Below, piece after piece: positions 59,583 to 64,000 of a stretch of DNA of 64,000 bases. Within the stretch, counting starts at the first letter, position 1, and the number at the start of each line of letters is the position of its first letter. Under the pieces are notes generated by a model. It saw nothing but the letters and a program-made list of their open reading frames with translations, searched no databases and was not told the origin of the DNA. Position numbers and translations under genes: made by a program. This DNA is from Roseicyclus mahoneyensis (GTDB lineage: Bacteria; Pseudomonadota; Alphaproteobacteria; Rhodobacterales; Rhodobacteraceae), in assembly GCF_003148775.1 (NCBI RefSeq), contig NZ_QGGW01000004.1, forward strand, positions 1 to 64,000. The letters run 5' to 3'.

Positions 59583-60182
59583 TCAGTGCAGCGTGGCCGC
59601 CCCGAGCAGCGACAGGACAAGTGCCGCCTCCGCATCATTAAGCTCGATCGTGCCGGGTAGGGCCGCGTCGTGATCTTGCGCGGTCTCACCGCCAACGCAC
59701 GCGATGGTCAACGCGAGTGCGCCTGCATAAACGGCGGAGGGCCGCGCAACGACCGGCATGTAGAGGCTGGTTTCCTGCGCCGGACCGACGACGCGGGCCA
59801 GACCCTGCCGCAGCAACATGGCAGGCGTCAGCGTCACCGCATCAGCGCCGAAATGCAGCTCGGCGATCCAGCCGGATACAACAATCTCTTGCTCGGCCGC
59901 GAGGATCAGGGGCTTGCCGCGGCCAAGAATACCGGCGGGCAGCATGACCTGCGAGGTCGCGGAAGGCGAGCCGGGCAGGCAGCGCAGCAGACGCAGCAAA
60001 GGCTGGTGACCTTCCGTCGTCTCGAGCAGCTGACCGGGTACCAGATCCTCGACCGCGACAAGGCCATCGGCCGTTTCAACCCTCGTCCCGGCGGCAAGTC
60101 CGCAGGCAAAAGGCAGGGCTGCGGGCAACACCTGGCGGCGTTCGGTGGCGATGGGAAAGTCGTGGCGCAGAACAGGGATCAT
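59583..60182 (-). CDS. Hint (Hedgehog/intein) domain protein
   Basis: 199 residues. The segment CGLAAGTRVETADGLVAVEDLVPGQLLET-TEGHQPLL fits the Hint domains common in Rhodobacteraceae (C-x-x-x-GT-x-I/V-x-T-x-x-G-x-x-x-V-E-D-L-x-x-G-D). The potential nucleophile is Cys27. The protein is small and has no N-terminal target domain, and a histidine late in the domain is not certain. Start ATG 60182 has AGGAGG upstream. The first non-flagellar gene after the island. Confidence 0.65.
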   Translation of the reverse strand: MIPVLRHDFPIATERRQVLPAALPFACGLAAGTRVETADGLVAVEDLVPGQLLETTEGHQPLLRLLRCLPGSPSATSQVMLPAGILGRGKPLILAAEQEIVVSGWIAELHFGADAVTLTPAMLLRQGLARVVGPAQETSLYMPVVARPSAVYAGALALTIACVGGETAQDHDAALPGTIELNDAEAALVLSLLGAATLH

Positions 60183-60210
60183 CTCGAAGCCTCCTGACAG
60201 GGGTGCTGGC

Positions 60211-60462
60211 TCAGTTCACGGCAGGAAGTGTGAAGAAACCGTTTGCGTTGCGCGCATGGGTCACGCTGGAGAGGTTGTCCATCAGACCTGCGACCATCGG
60301 ATCGATCGACTGGAAGGTGAAGAACGTCATCACCACCGCAGCGATACCCGCCAGCGTGGCGATCACGACCCAGAAGAGATGGGTGTGCCGCGACAACACT
60401 GCAGACGGCACGCTCGTGTCGAAGGTCGAGTGAAAGCTGTCAAAACGTGCAGTGTTGGCCAT
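60211..60462 (-). CDS. Small single-helix membrane protein
   Basis: 83 residues, unknown. One membrane helix (about residues 28-50), short soluble ends. Start ATG 60462 has GGAGAG upstream. It is 28 bases before the Hint-domain gene and on the same strand, so probably co-transcribed with it. Confidence 0.6.
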   Translation of the reverse strand: MANTARFDSFHSTFDTSVPSAVLSRHTHLFWVVIATLAGIAAVVMTFFTFQSIDPMVAGLMDNLSSVTHARNANGFFTLPAVN

Positions 60463-60766
60463 GGTGTTCTCTCCGTGGTCTGACGTGTGTGTCGTGGCGG
60501 CGGCATCCGGAGGGATCCGTGTCGCCATGAGCAGACACTACGAAAGCGGAGAGTATGACGCGCGTGGATATGGGTATGACGACCGGGTCCGAAATCGCAT
60601 ATCATCCACCCTTCGATGGGCATGTTTAACTTTAGATACCTTTCGCCGCGCCAAAGGGTCGAGATCGCGCCCTGAACCTGCGTGCGGGACTTGCGCGAAG
60701 GATCAAAGAAAAAGGGCCGCCCCCAATGGGACAGCCCTTTGTCAATGTGATGATTCCCGGGCGGTT
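60463..60766. other. Intergenic region with ndk terminator
   Basis: 304 bases. It contains the ndk terminator (60711-60740) and presumably the promoter of the two minus-strand genes. I see no convincing sigma-54 or sigma-28 site and no gene. Confidence 0.5.
60711..60740 (-). terminator. Intrinsic terminator of ndk
   Basis: On the minus strand AAAGGGC pairs with GCCCTTT around a GC-rich loop, and the right arm runs into a T-tract (60713-60706 read in reverse). It lies 27 bases after the ndk stop. Confidence 0.75.
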
Positions 60767-61189
60767 TCAGCCGACCAGTTCAAGACCGGCGAAGAAATAG
60801 GCGATTTCTTCGGCAGCGGTTTCCGGCGCGTCGGAGCCATGGACCGAGTTCTCGCCCTTGCTCACGGCGAAATCCTTGCGGATCGTGCCCGCTGCGGCTT
60901 CGGCCGGATCGGTCGCGCCCATCACTTCGCGGTATTTTGCGATGGCGTTCTCGCCTTCCAGCACCTGCACGACAACGGGTTCCGAGGCCATGAATTCGCA
61001 CAGCTCACCGTAAAAGGGGCGCTCCTTGTGGACAGCGTAGAAATGACCGGCCTGCGCCGGGGTCATGTGAATGCGCTTTTGCGCGATGATGCGCAGGCCC
61101 GCCGCCTCGATCTTCGCGTTGATCGCGCCGGTAAGATTGCGCTTGGTGGCATCGGGCTTGATGATGGAAAAGGTGCGCTGAATGGCCAT
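60767..61189 (-). CDS. ndk: Nucleoside diphosphate kinase
   Basis: 140 residues, the normal length. The start [23 protein letters not shown] and the catalytic histidine in [12 protein letters not shown] are typical. It transfers phosphate from ATP to other NDPs through the phospho-histidine. Start ATG 61189. A housekeeping gene outside the flagellar island. Confidence 0.98.
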   Translation of the reverse strand: MAIQRTFSIIKPDATKRNLTGAINAKIEAAGLRIIAQKRIHMTPAQAGHFYAVHKERPFYGELCEFMASEPVVVQVLEGENAIAKYREVMGATDPAEAAAGTIRKDFAVSKGENSVHGSDAPETAAEEIAYFFAGLELVG

Positions 61190-61262
61190 GTGAGGTGTCT
61201 CGCCTGCATGAGGGATGGGGTTTGCGCGCCGGGTAGCATGCACCGCGACGCTTGGAAAGGCG

Positions 61263-62459
61263 TCATTCTTGCGGCTGCCGCGCCGCCCCGCGGGCGGCCA
61301 GCACCGCCAGGCCCAATGCCACGACAGAGGCCACGATCATCAGCGCAAGCAGGCGCAGCGGAGTGGCCCCCGCCGCCATCCACGGCAGCGTCAGCCCCGT
61401 CAGCACCGCGCCGCCGAACAGTTGCAGCGCGCCCGACAGGCCCGCGGCACTGCCCGCGAGATCGGGCCGTACCGAGATCAGGCCTGCATTGGTGTTGGAG
61501 ATCGTCAGGCCGTTTCCCAGTCCCACGCAGATCGTGGCCCCGAACAGCACCATCGGATGCGACACGCCGATCAGGAACAAACCCGCCCCCACGCACAGCC
61601 CCGCCAGCGCAAAGCTGCGACCTGTCAGAATCAACACACTCACGCCGAGCCGCGGCGCGAGTCGGGCGGTGACCGTCGACCCGATCATGTAGCCGCCCGT
61701 GATCGACCCCAGCCCGACACCGATCCATGTCGTCGACAGGCCGAAACTCGCCTGCGCCACGAAGGGCGCGCCCGTCAGGAAGATGTAGAAGGTGCCGACA
61801 GAGACACCGGTGCACATCGCATAGGCCCAGAACAGGCCGGACCCCAAAAGCGCGCGATAGGCCGCCATCTGTTCTTGCGGGCTGCGCCGCACCTGCACGC
61901 GCGTTTCGCCCCAGTCGAACCAGCACAGCACAAGACATGCCGCCCCCAACCCCGCATAGAGCGCAAAGATAGCGCGCCAGCCGATCAGCGTATCCAGCAC
62001 GCCGCCAAAGGTCGGGCCGATCATCGGCGCGATGGCCATGGCAGCGGCGATCGTACCCATCTTTCCCGCCGCCTCGCGTGTCGTATACATGTCGCGCAGC
62101 GCCGCCAGCCCCACCACGCTGCCCGCCAGCACCAGCGCCTGCACCAGACGGCACGCCAGAAAGACACTGAAATCCGTCGCCACAGCCGCCCCGAGCGACG
62201 CCAGCGCATAGACCGCCACCGCGACGAGAATCACCCGCCGTCGTCCCAGCAGATCCGAGATCGGCCCAAGGATCAGCTGCAACACGCCCGCCGCCACCAT
62301 ATAGGCCGACACCGCCAGCCCCATCGTCGCCTCGCTGACGCCGAAGTCTTCTGCCATGTGCGGCAGGGCGGGCAGAAACATGTTGAGCGTCAGAACCACC
62401 ATCGCAACCAGCAAGATCATCGTGCCGAGATGAGGCGGGGTGCGGGCAGGCGCGATCAC
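61263..62459 (-). CDS. MFS drug-resistance transporter of the Bcr/CflA type
   Basis: About 398 residues from GTG 62459 (an ATG at 62543 would add 28 residues). Twelve membrane helices. The start [30 protein letters not shown], the loop [14 protein letters not shown] and the motif [16 protein letters not shown] are typical of Bcr/CflA exporters (motif A and the antiporter motif). Substrate cannot be told from sequence. Divergent from the ABC-F gene. Confidence 0.88.
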   Translation of the reverse strand: MIAPARTPPHLGTMILLVAMVVLTLNMFLPALPHMAEDFGVSEATMGLAVSAYMVAAGVLQLILGPISDLLGRRRVILVAVAVYALASLGAAVATDFSVFLACRLVQALVLAGSVVGLAALRDMYTTREAAGKMGTIAAAMAIAPMIGPTFGGVLDTLIGWRAIFALYAGLGAACLVLCWFDWGETRVQVRRSPQEQMAAYRALLGSGLFWAYAMCTGVSVGTFYIFLTGAPFVAQASFGLSTTWIGVGLGSITGGYMIGSTVTARLAPRLGVSVLILTGRSFALAGLCVGAGLFLIGVSHPMVLFGATICVGLGNGLTISNTNAGLISVRPDLAGSAAGLSGALQLFGGAVLTGLTLPWMAAGATPLRLLALMIVASVVALGLAVLAARGAARQPQE

Positions 62460-62577
62460 GGCGGCGGGGGTCCTGAACAGGTCGAACGCGTCTGCGCTAC
62501 CACCCCCCGAGCTGCCGCGCCAGAGCAGGCCCGAACATGGCATTGACCACGCGGGCCCACCCTGCCACATCGCGCCC

Positions 62578-64000
62578 ATGTTGCGCATCAAAGACATCTC
62601 CTATTCCGTCGCCGGCCGCCCCCTGTTCGAAGGGGCAAGCGCCACGATTCCCGCAGGCCACAAGGTCGGCATCGTGGGCCGCAACGGCGCGGGCAAGACC
62701 ACGCTGTTCAAGCTGATCCGGGGCGAACTGGTGCTCGATGGCGGCAGCATCGAATTGCCGTCGCGCGCCCGCATCGGCGGCGTCGCGCAAGAGGTGCCCG
62801 GCAGCGAGGTGTCGCTGATCGACACGGTTCTCGCCGCCGATGAGGAACGCGCAAGCCTGATGGCCGAGGCCGAGGGCGCCACCGGCCACCGCATGGCCGA
62901 GATCCAGACCCGCCTGCAAGACATCGACGCCTGGTCTGCCGAGGCGCGCGCGGCCTCCATCCTCAAGGGTCTGGGCTTCACCGACGAGGAACAGCGCATG
63001 CCCTGCTCCGCCTTTTCGGGCGGCTGGCGGATGCGCGTGGCGCTGGCGGGCGTGTTGTTCTCGCAGCCCGATGTGCTGCTTCTGGACGAACCCACCAACT
63101 ACCTCGACCTCGAAGGCGCGCTTTGGCTGGAAAGCTATCTGGCGCGCTATCCGCACACGGTTCTCATCATCAGCCACGACCGGGAACTCCTGAACCGGGC
63201 CGTGGGCTTCATCTTGCACCTCGAGAACCGCAAGCTGACGCTCTACACCGGCGGCTACGATGATTTCGCCCGCGCGAGGGCCGAGGCGCGCGCGATCCTG
63301 ACGGCGGCGGCCAAGAAGCAGGACCTCCAGCGCGCGCATCTGCAATCCTTCGTGGACCGGTTCAAGGCCAAGGCGAGCAAGGCCAAACAGGCGCAATCGC
63401 GCGTCAAGATGCTGGAAAAGATGACGCCGATCCGCGCCCCCGAGGATGCGGCGCGCACCGTCTTCACCTTTCCCGCGCCAGACCAGCTGTCGCCCCCCAT
63501 CCTTGCGCTGGAAGGCGCGGCCGTGGGCTATGACGGCACGCCCGTGCTCAAGAAATTGTCGCTTCGGATCGATCAAGATGACCGGATCGCCCTTCTGGGG
63601 CGCAATGGTGAGGGAAAATCCACGCTCTCCAAGCTTTTGGCGGACAAACTTCATGTTATGGAGGGCAAGGTCACGTCGTCCTCGAAGCTGCGCGTGGGCT
63701 ATTTCGCGCAGCATCAGGTGGATGAGCTTCACATCGACGAGACGCCGCTGGCCCATATCCAGCGCATGCGGCCCGGCGTGACCCCGCCCAAACTGCGCGC
63801 GATCCTTGCCGGCTTCGGCCTTGGCGCAGATCAGGCCGAGACCGAGGTCGGGCGCCTGTCGGGTGGGCAAAAGGCGCGTCTCTCCCTGTGCTTGGCGACG
63901 CTTGACGCGCCCCATATGCTGATCCTCGACGAACCCACAAACCACCTCGACATCGAAAGCCGCGAGGCGCTGGTCGAGGCGCTGACCGCCTATTCCGGCG
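62578..64000 (+). CDS. ABC-F family ATPase, 3'-partial
   Basis: At least 474 residues, cut by the window end. Two ABC domains without membrane segments: first with GRNGAGKTT, SAFSGGWRMR and LLLDEPTNYLDLEG, second with GRNGEGKST, LSGGQKARLS and LILDEPTNHLDIES, joined by a charged P-tLinker-like helix (about residues 240-285). ABC-F proteins of the Uup/YheS/EttA group act on ribosomes. ATG 62578 is used; the ribosome site is weak. Confidence 0.95.
   Translation, partial: MLRIKDISYSVAGRPLFEGASATIPAGHKVGIVGRNGAGKTTLFKLIRGELVLDGGSIELPSRARIGGVAQEVPGSEVSLIDTVLAADEERASLMAEAEGATGHRMAEIQTRLQDIDAWSAEARAASILKGLGFTDEEQRMPCSAFSGGWRMRVALAGVLFSQPDVLLLDEPTNYLDLEGALWLESYLARYPHTVLIISHDRELLNRAVGFILHLENRKLTLYTGGYDDFARARAEARAILTAAAKKQDLQRAHLQSFVDRFKAKASKAKQAQSRVKMLEKMTPIRAPEDAARTVFTFPAPDQLSPPILALEGAAVGYDGTPVLKKLSLRIDQDDRIALLGRNGEGKSTLSKLLADKLHVMEGKVTSSSKLRVGYFAQHQVDELHIDETPLAHIQRMRPGVTPPKLRAILAGFGLGADQAETEVGRLSGGQKARLSLCLATLDAPHMLILDEPTNHLDIESREALVEALTAYSG

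Noticed and set aside
1-64000. CRISPR arrays, tRNA or rRNA genes, insertion sequences, riboswitches
   Set aside because: No regular spacer-repeat arrays, no transposase genes or terminal repeats, and no tRNA- or rRNA-like sequence recognised by eye; tool-based searches were not available.

Overview
The window is a dense, high-GC alphaproteobacterial chromosome segment that looks like the Rhodobacter group of Rhodobacteraceae. About 59.5 kb of it is one flagellar and chemotaxis island. The gene content matches the fla1 flagellar set of Rhodobacter (Cereibacter) sphaeroides: a dedicated sigma-54 factor (rpoN2), an enhancer-binding pair (fleT without a DNA-binding domain, fleQ with one), fliA/flgM, flgP, flgT, a FliL-like second protein, a separate flagellar lytic transglycosylase (sltF) and motAB. 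The assignment rests on protein motifs and gene order read by eye; no database search was run.

Layout: (1) 1-7.7 kb: a partial Hpt-like gene, fliA, flhF-like and flhA (minus), then flgP, flgT, flgA, flgM and a small membrane protein (plus). (2) 7.7-10.9 kb: accessory genes: a Sel1-like periplasmic protein, a protein with a nitrile-hydratase-alpha/NHLP-like domain, a FliL-like protein, a 56-residue microprotein, a small CxxC membrane protein, a fliT-like gene and fliS. (3) 11-21.3 kb (minus): a complete chemotaxis operon in the order cheA4-cheR-cheB-cheW-ppfA-tlpT-cheY-cheA3, the same order as R. sphaeroides cheOp3, which builds a cytoplasmic chemoreceptor cluster. (4) 22-35.6 kb (plus): fleT-fliEFGHIJ, fliKLMN, fliOPQR-flhB. 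(5) 35.6-45.8 kb: small unknown genes, a MotF-like candidate, a PDZ-like membrane protein, rpoN2, fliC, motAB, fliD, fleQ. (6) 46-58.7 kb (minus): flgBCDEF and flgGHIJKL-sltF. (7) 58.7-64 kb: a repeat protein divergent from flgB, then non-flagellar genes: a Hint-domain protein, a small membrane protein, ndk, a Bcr/CflA-type MFS transporter and a partial ABC-F ATPase.

Regulation can be read from the DNA. Twelve sites match the sigma-54 consensus TGGCACG-N4-TTGCA, before flhA, flgP, the microprotein, cheA4, fleT, fliK, fliO, the MotF-like gene, motA, flgG, flgB and the repeat protein. Five good and one weaker site fit a sigma-28 pattern TAAA/TAAC-N14/15-GCCGTT, before flgM, the NHLP-like/Sel1 pair, fliS, fliC, fliD and perhaps an orphan gene at 21.4-21.7 kb. 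This suggests the usual cascade: FleQ/FleT with RpoN2 switch on basal body, hook, stator and (unusually) chemotaxis genes, then FliA, held by FlgM, switches on filament, cap and chaperone genes. Both lists include uncharacterised genes that appear to be wired into the flagellar programme.
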